From Raineya orbicola (GTDB lineage: Bacteria > Bacteroidota > Bacteroidia > Cytophagales > Thermonemataceae), in NCBI RefSeq assembly GCF_002843425.1, contig NZ_NKXO01000003.1, forward strand, positions 45,059-109,058: a stretch of 64,000 nucleotides of DNA, in the 5' to 3' direction. This document shows, in pieces, positions 1 through 8,775 of this stretch. Under the pieces are notes generated by a model. That model was not told the DNA's origin, ran no database searches, and was given only the letters and a program-made list of their open reading frames with translations. Each line of letters opens with the position of its first letter. The stretch's first letter is position 1. The position numbers were made by a program, and so were the translations under genes.

Positions 1-35
1 CTATTTTTCTTATTTTTGGCGAAAATTTTTTCGCA

Positions 36-1304
36 ATGTACTCGCTTTTGCTTCGCCAAGCTACTATTTTGGATAAAAATAGCCCTTTTCATTTGCAAAA
101 AAAAGATATTTTCATCAATGATGGTAAGATTTTACAAATTGCTGATAGCCTCTCTGTTTCTGAAAATACTCGCATCATAGAAAGCCAAAACTTATCTGTA
201 AGTATTGGTTTCGTAGATTTACGTTGCAGTGTACCTGATTTAGGAGCAGAACACAAAGAAACCTTGCAAACAGCTCGCAAGGCGGCTTGTAGAGGTGGTT
301 TTACGCATATTTGCGTACTTCCGAATATGTCGCCTGCTCTGGATAGCAAAGATAGCTTGCAATATATTTTGCAAAAAAACGAAGCCCATTTAGTACAAGC
401 CCTACCCATTGCCGCTGTTACACTGAAAGCCAAAGGCGAAGACCTTGCCGAAATGATTGATTTACACTACGCAGGAGCAGTAGCATTTTCCGATGGTTTG
501 CAACCTATCACTAACGCCGATATTTTGCTAAAAACTCTTTTGTATCTGCAACCCTTAAATGCTTTGCTGATACAACGCCCCGAAGATACACTACTGACGC
601 GATTTGGGCAGATGAACGAAGGCATTACAGCTACCTATTTAGGACTAAAAGGTATGCCTGCTCTTGCTGAAATACTTATTATTCAGCGAGATTTAGAAAT
701 TTTGCGTTATACAGGAGGCAAAATTCACTTTTCTTGTGTTTCTTGTGCAAAATCCGTGGACTTGATACGAAAAGCCAAACAAGAAGGATTAAACGTAACT
801 TGCGATGTTTCTGCCCTAAACTTATACTTTACAGAAGAAAAATTAACAGATTTTGATACTAATTTCAAACTCAACCCTCCCCTACGTTCCCAAGCCGATA
901 AAGAAGCCCTTTGGCAAGGCATTGCCGATGATACCATTGATGTCATTGTTTCCGACCACCAGCCCCAAGACACCGAAAGCAAAATATTAGAATTTGATTT
1001 GGCTCAATTTGGAGCAATCAACCTGCAAACTGCTTTTTTAGCCTGCAGTACTGCCAAAAAACAAGTTTCTTTGGAGAAAATCATTGAAAAACTTGCACAG
1101 AAACCACGTGAAATTCTCGGGTTACCTATACCCACTATTCAAGAAAACTATTACGCCGACTTATGTATATTTGATAGCGATCAAGAACAAATCTTTACTA
1201 CTGAACAAATTATTTCTCTTTCGCAAAACTCGCCTTTTGTGGGTGAAAAGCTAAAAGGTAAAATTTTGGCAGTTTGCCGAAATCATTTTTGCGAAATATT
1301 CTGA
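36..1304 (+). CDS. Dihydroorotase-like protein lacking metal ligands (pseudo-DHO)
   Basis: The 422-residue protein has the length and order of blocks of a class I (PyrC/multifunctional-complex type) dihydroorotase, including an amidohydrolase barrel and the stretch VDLIRKAKQEG near residue 241. The zinc-binding signature is gone. The usual D-x-H-x-H after the first strand is DLRCS at 61-65. The histidine of the HxED block is R181. The HH of the VxPHHL block reads SALNL at 259-263, and TDHAPH reads SDHQPQ at 306-311. Only Asp307 looks kept. Catalysis is therefore unlikely. By analogy with the inactive PyrC' partners of aspartate transcarbamoylase in Pseudomonas, it may be a structural partner of PyrB, but pyrB is not in the window. 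The fold assignment is firm and the role is inferred. The ATG at 36 is used because the reading frame opens there. Confidence 0.8.
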   Translation: MYSLLLRQATILDKNSPFHLQKKDIFINDGKILQIADSLSVSENTRIIESQNLSVSIGFVDLRCSVPDLGAEHKETLQTARKAACRGGFTHICVLPNMSPALDSKDSLQYILQKNEAHLVQALPIAAVTLKAKGEDLAEMIDLHYAGAVAFSDGLQPITNADILLKTLLYLQPLNALLIQRPEDTLLTRFGQMNEGITATYLGLKGMPALAEILIIQRDLEILRYTGGKIHFSCVSCAKSVDLIRKAKQEGLNVTCDVSALNLYFTEEKLTDFDTNFKLNPPLRSQADKEALWQGIADDTIDVIVSDHQPQDTESKILEFDLAQFGAINLQTAFLACSTAKKQVSLEKIIEKLAQKPREILGLPIPTIQENYYADLCIFDSDQEQIFTTEQIISLSQNSPFVGEKLKGKILAVCRNHFCEIF

Positions 1305-1386
1305 TTTTTTCACAAAAATTCTTGAAAAAAACTAAAAAAAAATTTCTAATTTCGCTTGCAAATTTAACCCTTCCACTCAAAATACA

Positions 1387-2775
1387 ATGAAAAGCTACAT
1401 AGACCTCATAGAGCAAACCTTTGAATTCCCAACACCCGAATTTAAGGTAAAAAATAATGAACTGCTGTTTAATGGTGTGCCTTTGATGGATATTATTCGC
1501 GAGTACGGAACACCTATGAAAATCACCTACCTTCCCAAAATTACAGAGCATATTCAGTATTCCAAAGAACTTTTTAACAATGCAATGAAAAAATTTAAGT
1601 ACGAAGGCGAATATGTCTATTGTTATTGCACCAAGTCCTCACATTTTAGTTTTGTATTAGAAGAAGCTCTCAAAAATGATATTCATATTGAAACATCATC
1701 AGCCTTTGATTTACCCATCGTAAAAGCCCTTTACAAAAAGAAAAAATTTACCAAAAAACAGTACGTTATCTGCAATGGCTACAAAAGACCGCTTTATTTG
1801 CAGTATATCAATGAAATGCTCTCCGATGGCTTTCGGATAATACCTGTACTGGACAATTTGGAAGAGATTGATGCCTATCAGCACAACAAAGCCGAAGTTG
1901 TAGAAGTGGGTATTCGTATTGCCGCCGACGAAGAACCCAACTTTGAATTTTATACTTCTCGCCTTGGGGTGCGTTATAGCGATATTGTACCACTCTACAA
2001 AGAAAAAATTCGCGACAATCCCAAGTTTAAGCTAAAAATGCTCCATTTTTTTATCAATACAGGCATTAAAGATACAGCTTATTATTGGAGCGAGCTAAGC
2101 CGTTTTATGTATAAATATTGCGAACTTAAAAAGATGTGCCCCGATTTGGATACCGTAGATATTGGCGGTGGATTTCCTATTCAGCTTTCTTTGAGTTTTC
2201 AGTACGACTATAAATATATGGTAGAGCAAATCATTGAAAATATTCAATGGATTTGCCAAAAAAACAATGTGCCAGTGCCTCATATTTTCACTGAATTTGG
2301 CTCTTTTACGGTAGGAGAAAGCGGTGCCGTGATTTATTCGGTGATTGGTCAAAAACTCCAAAACGATAAAGAGCTATGGTATATGATTGATGGCTCTTTT
2401 ATCACCCAACTTCCCGATGCTTGGGGTATCAATCAGAAGTTTATTCTGCTTCCTATCAACAATTGGGATAAGCCTTATCAGAAAGTTCATTTAGGCGGTC
2501 TGACCTGCGATAGTTTAGATTATTACAGCACCGAAGCCAATCTTTCAGAAGTATTTTTGCCCATTGTTGAAAATGGAGATACCCAGTATGTTGGTTTTTT
2601 CCATACAGGAGCATATCAGGAATCGGTGGGCGGATACGGCGGTATTCAACATTGTTTGGTGCCAGCCCCCAAACACGTCATTATCAATCGGGATAAAAAA
2701 GGGAATATCAGTACGCAACTATTTGCCCCCGAACAAGATAGCGATTCTATGCTAAAAATTTTAGGTTACAAATAA
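1387..2775 (+). CDS. speA: Biosynthetic-type arginine decarboxylase, short Bacteroidota form
   Basis: A PLP-dependent fold-III decarboxylase of 462 residues, predicted to convert arginine to agmatine for polyamine synthesis in the cytosol. Visible marks are the Schiff-base lysine K83 in an alanine-racemase-like first strand (YCYCTKSSH), the glycine-rich phosphate loop DIGGGFP at about 258-264, the catalytic-cysteine block GGLTCDSLD with C374, and FHTGAYQ at 405-411, which supplies the second-domain tyrosine. It is shorter than E. coli SpeA and lacks its extra insertion, as is usual for relatives in Bacteroidota. Diaminopimelate or carboxynorspermidine decarboxylase are alternatives in the same fold; length and motif spacing favour arginine. 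It stands alone, 82 bases after the pseudo-dihydroorotase, with a possible -7 box at 1347-1354 that has one mismatch. Confidence 0.82.
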   Translation: MKSYIDLIEQTFEFPTPEFKVKNNELLFNGVPLMDIIREYGTPMKITYLPKITEHIQYSKELFNNAMKKFKYEGEYVYCYCTKSSHFSFVLEEALKNDIHIETSSAFDLPIVKALYKKKKFTKKQYVICNGYKRPLYLQYINEMLSDGFRIIPVLDNLEEIDAYQHNKAEVVEVGIRIAADEEPNFEFYTSRLGVRYSDIVPLYKEKIRDNPKFKLKMLHFFINTGIKDTAYYWSELSRFMYKYCELKKMCPDLDTVDIGGGFPIQLSLSFQYDYKYMVEQIIENIQWICQKNNVPVPHIFTEFGSFTVGESGAVIYSVIGQKLQNDKELWYMIDGSFITQLPDAWGINQKFILLPINNWDKPYQKVHLGGLTCDSLDYYSTEANLSEVFLPIVENGDTQYVGFFHTGAYQESVGGYGGIQHCLVPAPKHVIINRDKKGNISTQLFAPEQDSDSMLKILGYK

Positions 2776-2799
2776 ATACTTAAAAATTTGAGGTTCAAT

Positions 2800-2855
2800 G
2801 ATTTAAGATTTCAGATTGATGATTTAAATTCTGTTTCTTACTTCTTACCTCCTAT
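2800..2855. repeat. Period-7 degenerate heptamer repeat (site A)
   Basis: Eight back-to-back 7-base units fill 56 bases of the spacer after the arginine decarboxylase gene. The first four are of the GATTTAA type and the next four of the TTCTTAC type. The second half fits the pattern YTRYYTC, which recurs at 56640-56688 (other strand) and 57399-57426. The phase is kept exactly through all eight units although the bases vary. Confidence 0.7.
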
Positions 2856-2996
2856 TTACATTTTTTAGTAATAATCTGAAAAACACATACATAAATTTTT
2901 GTTGTTTTCAAAAATTTGATTTTTTTTGTTTATTTTGCGAGAAAAATTTGCTTTTTTCGTTTGCATTTATTTACTTTTTGAACCAAAAACAACACA

Positions 2997-3824
2997 ATGA
3001 AATCTAAAAGCTACAAAATTTTTGCTTGGGTGGCAACGGCTTTGTTTGTATTACTTTCAGGCAAATTGTTTTATGATTTTTACACCCTTGATGCACGTAT
3101 AGTGGAAGAGTTAGAAATCATAGAAATTGCCAAAAAAAGGGTCTTGGCAAATACTATTCTTATCCCTTTTGTAGCTTTTGGGATAGCCTTTTTTATGGCA
3201 ATTTTGGCTATTTTGCTTACTAATATCGCAGGTTCAACTCGCTATGCAGAAGGCATAGTAATAGGGGAAGTAAAAAATGAGAAAAACACGGAGAAAAAAG
3301 GACAAACAGATACTCAAAGCACAAGCAAAGGTATGAGCCTTTCAGCTTTGGGCGAAGTGAATAAAGTTTTAGGAGAATATAATGGCGAGGAGCGTTTAGA
3401 ACGTATCTTGAGCCTTATCTGCAAAAATTTGGAAGCCGCCCAAGGAGCAGTGTTTCTGCTTCGCAAAGAAGGTAGAAAGAAATTTTTTAGCTTTCAAGTA
3501 GGTTATGCTTATTATTTGGCAGAAAGTCAGAAGTTAGAATACGAAGAAGGAGAAGGTTTGGTAGGGCAAGTAGGCAAAGATGGCGTGCCTATTTTGCTCA
3601 AAAGCGTTCCCGAAGGCTATATGAAAGTGATTTCGGGTTTAGGAGAAGCCTCTCCTCGCAGTCTGCTGATAGTGCCTATTTTTGCAAGAAATGGCAAAGA
3701 TGTAATCGGTATTTTTGAGCTTGCTTCTTTTTCAACTTTTACCGAATTACAGAAAAGTTATGTGCAACAAGTGGCTTCCTTGCTTATCGAGCAAATGGAA
3801 GAAAGTCTTATTATTACGGCTTAA
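2997..3824 (+). CDS. Membrane-anchored GAF-domain protein
   Basis: The 275-residue protein has two N-terminal membrane segments (about 8-27 and 50-76), a short charged linker, and one GAF domain at about 120-270. The GAF domain carries the block GEGLVGQVG followed by YMKVISGLGEASPR. Near-identical blocks occur in the downstream phosphatase and in the protein at 34198-35313, so these three GAF domains form one subfamily. No catalytic domain is present, so it probably acts as a sensor or adaptor. It is 26 bases upstream of the large phosphatase gene and in the same direction, which suggests one transcript with the SiaABC-like genes. The ligand cannot be read from the sequence. A -7-like TTATTTTG at 2930-2937 lies upstream. 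Confidence 0.75.
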   Translation: MKSKSYKIFAWVATALFVLLSGKLFYDFYTLDARIVEELEIIEIAKKRVLANTILIPFVAFGIAFFMAILAILLTNIAGSTRYAEGIVIGEVKNEKNTEKKGQTDTQSTSKGMSLSALGEVNKVLGEYNGEERLERILSLICKNLEAAQGAVFLLRKEGRKKFFSFQVGYAYYLAESQKLEYEEGEGLVGQVGKDGVPILLKSVPEGYMKVISGLGEASPRSLLIVPIFARNGKDVIGIFELASFSTFTELQKSYVQQVASLLIEQMEESLIITA

Positions 3825-3850
3825 AGTAGTTTTTCCAAAATTTTGTGCGT

Positions 3851-6800
3851 ATGCTCAACTTATTCAAAAAGTTCAAAATTGGTGCAAAGATTTCACTTAT
3901 CTTACTGCTGGTAGTTCTTTTAGCGGTAGCTTCGGTAAGTTTTTTTGCCTATAACCAAAGTAAAAACTCCATAGAAGAGCGTTATTTGCAATCTTTGAAT
4001 GGGGTTGCTGATTTGAAAGTGGAAAAAATCCAAACTTTCATCAACGAAATCAATGCCGCTGTAAAAGTAGGTAGCGATTTGAAGCCTATCGTGGATTTTC
4101 TCAAAAAAATAGATGCCCCCTCCAAGCCAGAAGAAAACAAAGAAGAAAAAAAGGCTAATGATGATGAGCTTGGAAATATATTTGAGCAAGATGTACAACA
4201 ATCAGATACCACACAAACAGGACAAGATACTCAGGCTAATCCTACACCTTCTACAGATTTTGCTATCAATGTAGAACTGGAAAATGCCGTCATTGCTATT
4301 CAGTTTGCTTACGAACTCAATAACGTTTATTTGCTGGATAAGGAAGGTAAAGTAAGGTATATCAGCCGTTCTACCCCCGAACAAACCTTGAACGAAACAT
4401 TCAAAACACCTCCCATAGACCCTGCTATTGTGGTAAAAGGCAGAGATACTACTTATTTCAGTAAAGTTTCTTTACAACAACTGGGCAAAGAAAAAAGAAC
4501 GGTATTTTGGGTATCTGCTCCTATCCGTGATAAAAACGTGACGGGGAATCCACTCGTTGGTCAGCTTATCTACGAAGTAGATATGGATAAAGTACAAAAA
4601 CTCGTTTCCGATAAAGTTGGTTTAGGTGAAACGGGGCAAGTGTGGCTCTTACAAGAACAAGAAGGACGTTTTGTGTATCTTAATAGTTTCAAAGCAAAAA
4701 ATAAAGAAATCAAATCATTAGACAAAGCAGGTGAAAAAGAAGATGCAGGTACGCCTTTCATTATCCGTAGAGCTTTGGATAAAAATGCTAAACACAGCGA
4801 AGCCATTGAAGAAGCAGACTTTTTAGCCGTTTCTCGCTATATTCCGGGAGTAGAGTGGGGAATGGTTGTAAAAAACGATAAAGCAGAAATTTACGCTCCT
4901 GCGGTGGCTTTGCTCCAAAGGTTTCTCATTGCTGGTGCTGTGGTAATCGTGATTGCCGTTGTTATTGGGATACTTTTCTCCCAACTCCTCACCCGCCCGC
5001 TGGCTGTTTTGCGTAGAACTATCACCTTGCTTGGAAAAGGAGAACTTCCTCCTGTGGTTACCACCAATAGCCAAGATGAAATCGGTGAAATGACCGAACA
5101 AATCAATGCTTTGGTGCAAAACCTTGAAAAAACTGCTAACTTTGCCCAAGACATCGGTTCGCAGAAATTTGACGTAGATTTCAAACCTTTGAGCGAAAAA
5201 GACGTACTCGGAAACGCTTTGATAAACGCCCGTGATAGTTTGATTCGCTCCGCCGAAGAAGCCAATATCAATGCTTGGGTGAACGAACGTCTCAACGTAA
5301 TCAACGACATTTTGCGTACTACCGACAAACTGGAAGTAATGGCTGAAAAAATCTTGGCTTATGTGGTACGCGAAGTAGGAGCTATTCAAGGAGCTTTTTA
5401 TGAAATGAAACGAGATGAAAAAGCAGGAACAGAAGAACTTGTAATGATTGCCAGCCACGCCTACAACAAGAAAAAATATTTAAGTGCTTCCTTCAAAGTT
5501 TTCAAAAATCGCTACGCCGAAGGGCTCGTAGGGCAAGCCGCTATTGAAAAAGAAGCTATCCGCCGTACTGAAATTCCTGATGATTATGTAACTATTACAT
5601 CAGGGCTTTTAGGTGAAAAGAAACCTAAATTCTTACATATTTCTCCTCTCATTACCGCCGATACACGAGAAGTGTATGGAGTTTTAGAAATTGCCGCTTT
5701 GGAAGAAATTCCCAAAGGTTCACGCGAAGATGAATTGCTTACGCGTATCAGCGATAGTATTGCTCGTACTATCTTCAACATCAAAGTAAGGGAAAGTACC
5801 GATTTGCTTTTGAAAGAACAAACTAAACTTACCGAAGAGCTACAAGCCAATCAGAAAGAATTGGAAAAAAATGCCAAAGAACTTGCCGATAAAAACAAAG
5901 AAGTAGAAAAAGCCAACCAAGAACTCCAAGAACAAATTGAAAAGGTAAATCAAGAGCAACGCAAAACCCAAGCACTCCTTGAAAACTCATCGGAGGTTAT
6001 TATTATTTACGACCCCGATAAAACCATTCGCTACGCTTCGCCTTCCGTAAGAAGAATCTTGGGCTTTGAAGCAGACGATCTTTTAGGAAAAAATGATTGG
6101 GATAATATTGAACAAGGAAAAGATGCTTTTGAAAGACTTTTCCGAGAGTTATTAGAATACCCTGATGAAAGGCACGCTGCCATTGAGTACTTGTACAAAA
6201 CTGAAAGCGGGCATACCATTTGGATGGAAGCCACAGGTAGCAATCTAATTCACGAACCCGCCATTCAAGGCATTGTTATCAATGCTCGTGATATTACAGT
6301 TCGTAAAGAAGCTGAACGTGAGCAACGCCTTCGCGGTCAGATGCAAGCTCTCTCCGAAAACTCTGCCGACCTTATCTTACGTATGGACAAAGAAGGAACG
6401 GTTTATTACGTAAACCCCGTAATTGAAAGCCTTACAGGACACCCCAAAGAAGAGTTCTTGCAGAAAAAAATTACTTCCGATTATATCCCTCAAAAAGTTT
6501 TGAACGCTTGGTTCAAACTTGTAGAAACCTCGGTAAGAAACATCACTCGTGGCGAAGCTAAAGCCAGTGGTGTGGTAGATTTTGAAACCATAGAAGGACG
6601 TAAAATTATGAGCGTAAATGCCATTCCTGAAAGGAATGATATGGGTGAAATTGAAACTTTCCTTCTCGTTTCACACGATATTACCAAAAGTGAAGAAGAC
6701 AAAGAAATTATCGCCGCTGCTAATAAGAAAATTACCGACTCTATCAATTACGCTAAACGTATCCAAAGTTCTATTTTGCCCGATAGCACTTGGTTACAAA

Positions 6801-7525
6801 GTGTATTCCCCGATTCTTTCGTGATGTTCAAGCCCAAAGATATTGTAAGTGGTGATTTCCCCTGGATGCTCAAAACGGATAATGGTGTATTTGTGGCAGT
6901 AGTGGATTGTACAGGTCACGGTGTTCCCGGTGCCTTGATTTCACTGATTGGCTATTTCCTTTTGAACAATATTTTCAGCGTGGAAGAAAATAAAAAGCTC
7001 AAACCCAGTGAAATTTTGGATATTCTTGACGAGTCTGTTGTACGTACGCTCAGGCAGACCGAAGAAGATGCTATCAGTAAAGACGGTATGGACGTTTCGC
7101 TTTGCAAAATCAATTTTGATACAAAAATTTTGGAATACGCAGGGGCTCACAGACCGCTTTACTATGTAGATACCCACAAGCCCGAAATAGAAGACCCATT
7201 AGAAGAAATCAAAGGCGACAAAATGCCTGTGGGTGGTGGGCAATATAAAAACAGAGGTGCTTTCGCCAATCACGAAAGACCCTACCAAGAAGGTGATATG
7301 ATTGTCATTTTCTCGGACGGCTTGCCCGACCAATTCGGCGGACCCGATAACCGCAAGTTTTCACCCAAACGTATCAGAGATATTATCAAAGCAAATTTGA
7401 ATGTGCCTATGATGGCTCTCAATGATGCCCTTGAAAATGAACTTAAAATATGGATGCGTTTAGATGATGAAAAAAATGCCACTAAACAAACTGACGATAT
7501 TTTAGTAATTGGTATACGTTTTTAG
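3851..7525 (+). CDS. Cache-HAMP-GAF-PAS-PAS-PP2C (SpoIIE) sensor phosphatase, SiaA-like
   Basis: The 1224-residue protein begins with a membrane segment (about 11-33), an extracytoplasmic Cache-like sensor, a second membrane segment (about 356-378) and a HAMP linker. A GAF domain (about 480-650), a long coiled coil (650-707), two PAS domains (about 712-820 and 830-945) and a C-terminal PP2C/SpoIIE phosphatase follow. Phosphatase motifs are VVDCTGHGVPGA (about 1016), KDGMD, IFSDGLPDQFGG (about 1152) and TDDIL near the end. It is predicted to dephosphorylate Ser/Thr on a regulatory protein in response to an external signal. The next two genes encode SiaB- and SiaC-type proteins, which makes it the SiaA-like member of a partner switch. 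It is much longer than Pseudomonas SiaA through the added GAF and PAS domains. The ATG at 3851 was preferred to a GTG six bases upstream. Confidence 0.85.
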   Translation: MLNLFKKFKIGAKISLILLLVVLLAVASVSFFAYNQSKNSIEERYLQSLNGVADLKVEKIQTFINEINAAVKVGSDLKPIVDFLKKIDAPSKPEENKEEKKANDDELGNIFEQDVQQSDTTQTGQDTQANPTPSTDFAINVELENAVIAIQFAYELNNVYLLDKEGKVRYISRSTPEQTLNETFKTPPIDPAIVVKGRDTTYFSKVSLQQLGKEKRTVFWVSAPIRDKNVTGNPLVGQLIYEVDMDKVQKLVSDKVGLGETGQVWLLQEQEGRFVYLNSFKAKNKEIKSLDKAGEKEDAGTPFIIRRALDKNAKHSEAIEEADFLAVSRYIPGVEWGMVVKNDKAEIYAPAVALLQRFLIAGAVVIVIAVVIGILFSQLLTRPLAVLRRTITLLGKGELPPVVTTNSQDEIGEMTEQINALVQNLEKTANFAQDIGSQKFDVDFKPLSEKDVLGNALINARDSLIRSAEEANINAWVNERLNVINDILRTTDKLEVMAEKILAYVVREVGAIQGAFYEMKRDEKAGTEELVMIASHAYNKKKYLSASFKVFKNRYAEGLVGQAAIEKEAIRRTEIPDDYVTITSGLLGEKKPKFLHISPLITADTREVYGVLEIAALEEIPKGSREDELLTRISDSIARTIFNIKVRESTDLLLKEQTKLTEELQANQKELEKNAKELADKNKEVEKANQELQEQIEKVNQEQRKTQALLENSSEVIIIYDPDKTIRYASPSVRRILGFEADDLLGKNDWDNIEQGKDAFERLFRELLEYPDERHAAIEYLYKTESGHTIWMEATGSNLIHEPAIQGIVINARDITVRKEAEREQRLRGQMQALSENSADLILRMDKEGTVYYVNPVIESLTGHPKEEFLQKKITSDYIPQKVLNAWFKLVETSVRNITRGEAKASGVVDFETIEGRKIMSVNAIPERNDMGEIETFLLVSHDITKSEEDKEIIAAANKKITDSINYAKRIQSSILPDSTWLQSVFPDSFVMFKPKDIVSGDFPWMLKTDNGVFVAVVDCTGHGVPGALISLIGYFLLNNIFSVEENKKLKPSEILDILDESVVRTLRQTEEDAISKDGMDVSLCKINFDTKILEYAGAHRPLYYVDTHKPEIEDPLEEIKGDKMPVGGGQYKNRGAFANHERPYQEGDMIVIFSDGLPDQFGGPDNRKFSPKRIRDIIKANLNVPMMALNDALENELKIWMRLDDEKNATKQTDDILVIGIRF

Positions 7526-7697
7526 ATAAAATACATAGAAAAAAGCAAAAGATATAGAGTATTTAAGACTTCAAACTCTCAAACTTTGGACTTTTTCAAA
7601 CAATTTTTAGGAAAGTTTTTTGTTTTCAGAAAAATATTTAACTTACAGCAAAATTTTCAAAATAAAGCATAGTAACCATCAAAAATAGTTAAGCTAT

Positions 7698-8249
7698 ATG
7701 AAATATGTTTATGAACTGCACAAAACAATGATTGCCAATAATCTGATTTTGGTATATGAAGGGGAATTTACCCAAGATATTACCAAATCCATTTTGGCAA
7801 TGGCAGAAAGAAATATGGACGCTATTGGCGAACTGGGGGGGGTAAAAAGAAAGGTTTTCAGTGTAATGGTGGAATGTTTGCAAAATATTGTGAAACACTC
7901 CGAAGAACTCAACGAAAAAGATGAAGATGGCTTGAAAAACAATGCTATTTTTATGCTTGGAAAGCAAATCAACGAATATATCGTTACTTCGGGTAACCCT
8001 ATTCGTAATGCCGCTATTCCTTCGGTACAAGCTAAAATTGAAAGAGTAAATTCTTTGGATAAAGACGGCTTGAAAGACCTCTACAAAGAAATTATCAAAA
8101 ACACTGAAATTTCTGATAAAGGCGGGGCTGGTTTGGGCTTTGTAGATATGGCAAGAAAATCAGGGGAGAAATTAGGGTATAGTTTTGAACCTATCAATGA
8201 TGAATATTCTTTTTTTGCCTTGAAAATCATTGTTCCTCGTAGTGAATAA
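7698..8249 (+). CDS. siaB: SiaB-family Ser/Thr protein kinase
   Basis: A 183-residue soluble protein of the histidine-kinase-like ATPase fold, in the SiaB (DUF6272) family. An N-box-like helix with E59 and N63 (VECLQNIVKHSE) and a glycine loop KGGAGLGFVDMA at 141-152 mark the ATP site. In Pseudomonas aeruginosa SiaB phosphorylates SiaC and SiaA reverses this, controlling biofilm and c-di-GMP output. Here the gene lies between a SiaA-like phosphatase and a SiaC homologue, so the same cycle is likely. It is 172 bases downstream of the phosphatase gene, and the spacer contains a weak period-7 pattern at about 7561-7595. The end target in this organism is unknown. Confidence 0.82.
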   Translation: MKYVYELHKTMIANNLILVYEGEFTQDITKSILAMAERNMDAIGELGGVKRKVFSVMVECLQNIVKHSEELNEKDEDGLKNNAIFMLGKQINEYIVTSGNPIRNAAIPSVQAKIERVNSLDKDGLKDLYKEIIKNTEISDKGGAGLGFVDMARKSGEKLGYSFEPINDEYSFFALKIIVPRSE

Positions 8250-8296
8250 ATTATTTTTCCCTCAAAGTTAAACATACAAAAATTTGTGATATAGTT

Positions 8297-8662
8297 ATGG
8301 AAATCATCAATTTAGAAGGGACCGAAGAAACACCCAAAGTGATTTTGGATAAAGATAATGGTATATTTGAAATTTCGGGACGCTCACTGCCTGAAGATGT
8401 AAGAACTTTCTATCAGCAAGTTTTAGATTGGCTTGATAAATATGCCGCCGCACCCAATCCCGAAACTAAATTTACTTTCAAACTTGAATACTTCAATACA
8501 GCCTCTTCCAAAGTTATTCTTGATGTATTGACTAAACTGGAAGGCATCAGTGGGGCGAAAGTAATTTGGTATCATCACGATGACGACGAGGATATGGAAG
8601 AAGCTGGCAAAGAGTTTCAAGATATTGTAGATGGATTGCCTTTTGAATTCAAAACCTACTAA
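8297..8662 (+). CDS. siaC: SiaC-family (DUF1987) phospho-acceptor protein
   Basis: A 121-residue protein matching the SiaC/DUF1987 pattern: the block FEISGRSLPEDV at 24-35, WLDKYA at 45-50, YFNTASSK at 65-72, a DDDED cluster at about 95-99 and PFEFK at the end. The threonine in FNTASSK is residue 68, the position phosphorylated by SiaB in P. aeruginosa SiaC. Unphosphorylated SiaC there binds and activates the diguanylate cyclase SiaD. No GGDEF protein is next door here, so the partner must differ or lie elsewhere. The gene follows siaB by 47 bases and is closed by a strong terminator hairpin. Confidence 0.85.
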   Translation: MEIINLEGTEETPKVILDKDNGIFEISGRSLPEDVRTFYQQVLDWLDKYAAAPNPETKFTFKLEYFNTASSKVILDVLTKLEGISGAKVIWYHHDDDEDMEEAGKEFQDIVDGLPFEFKTY

Positions 8663-8668
8663 ACCGCT

Positions 8669-8702
8669 ACCTTATAGGCTTTTAGAAGCCTATAAGGTTT
8701 TC
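8669..8702 (+). terminator. Terminator after siaC
   Basis: A perfect 13-bp stem (8669-8681 with 8686-8698) and a 4-base loop, followed by TTTTC. It separates the Sia-like genes from the ABC transporter gene. Confidence 0.85.
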
Positions 8703-8775
8703 TGATTAGAACCTTTTTATCGTTTTTTCTCAATCCCTAATTCTATTTATTACTTTGCTATAATTTTTTGCATAT

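Noticed and set aside
2800..2855. CRISPR array or other direct-repeat array at the heptamer sites
   Set aside because: Units are 7 bases with no spacers, and no cas gene is present in the window.
4823..5458. Long minus-strand reading frame of 211 codons
   Set aside because: It is antisense to the well-defined sensor phosphatase, with no domain character or promoter.
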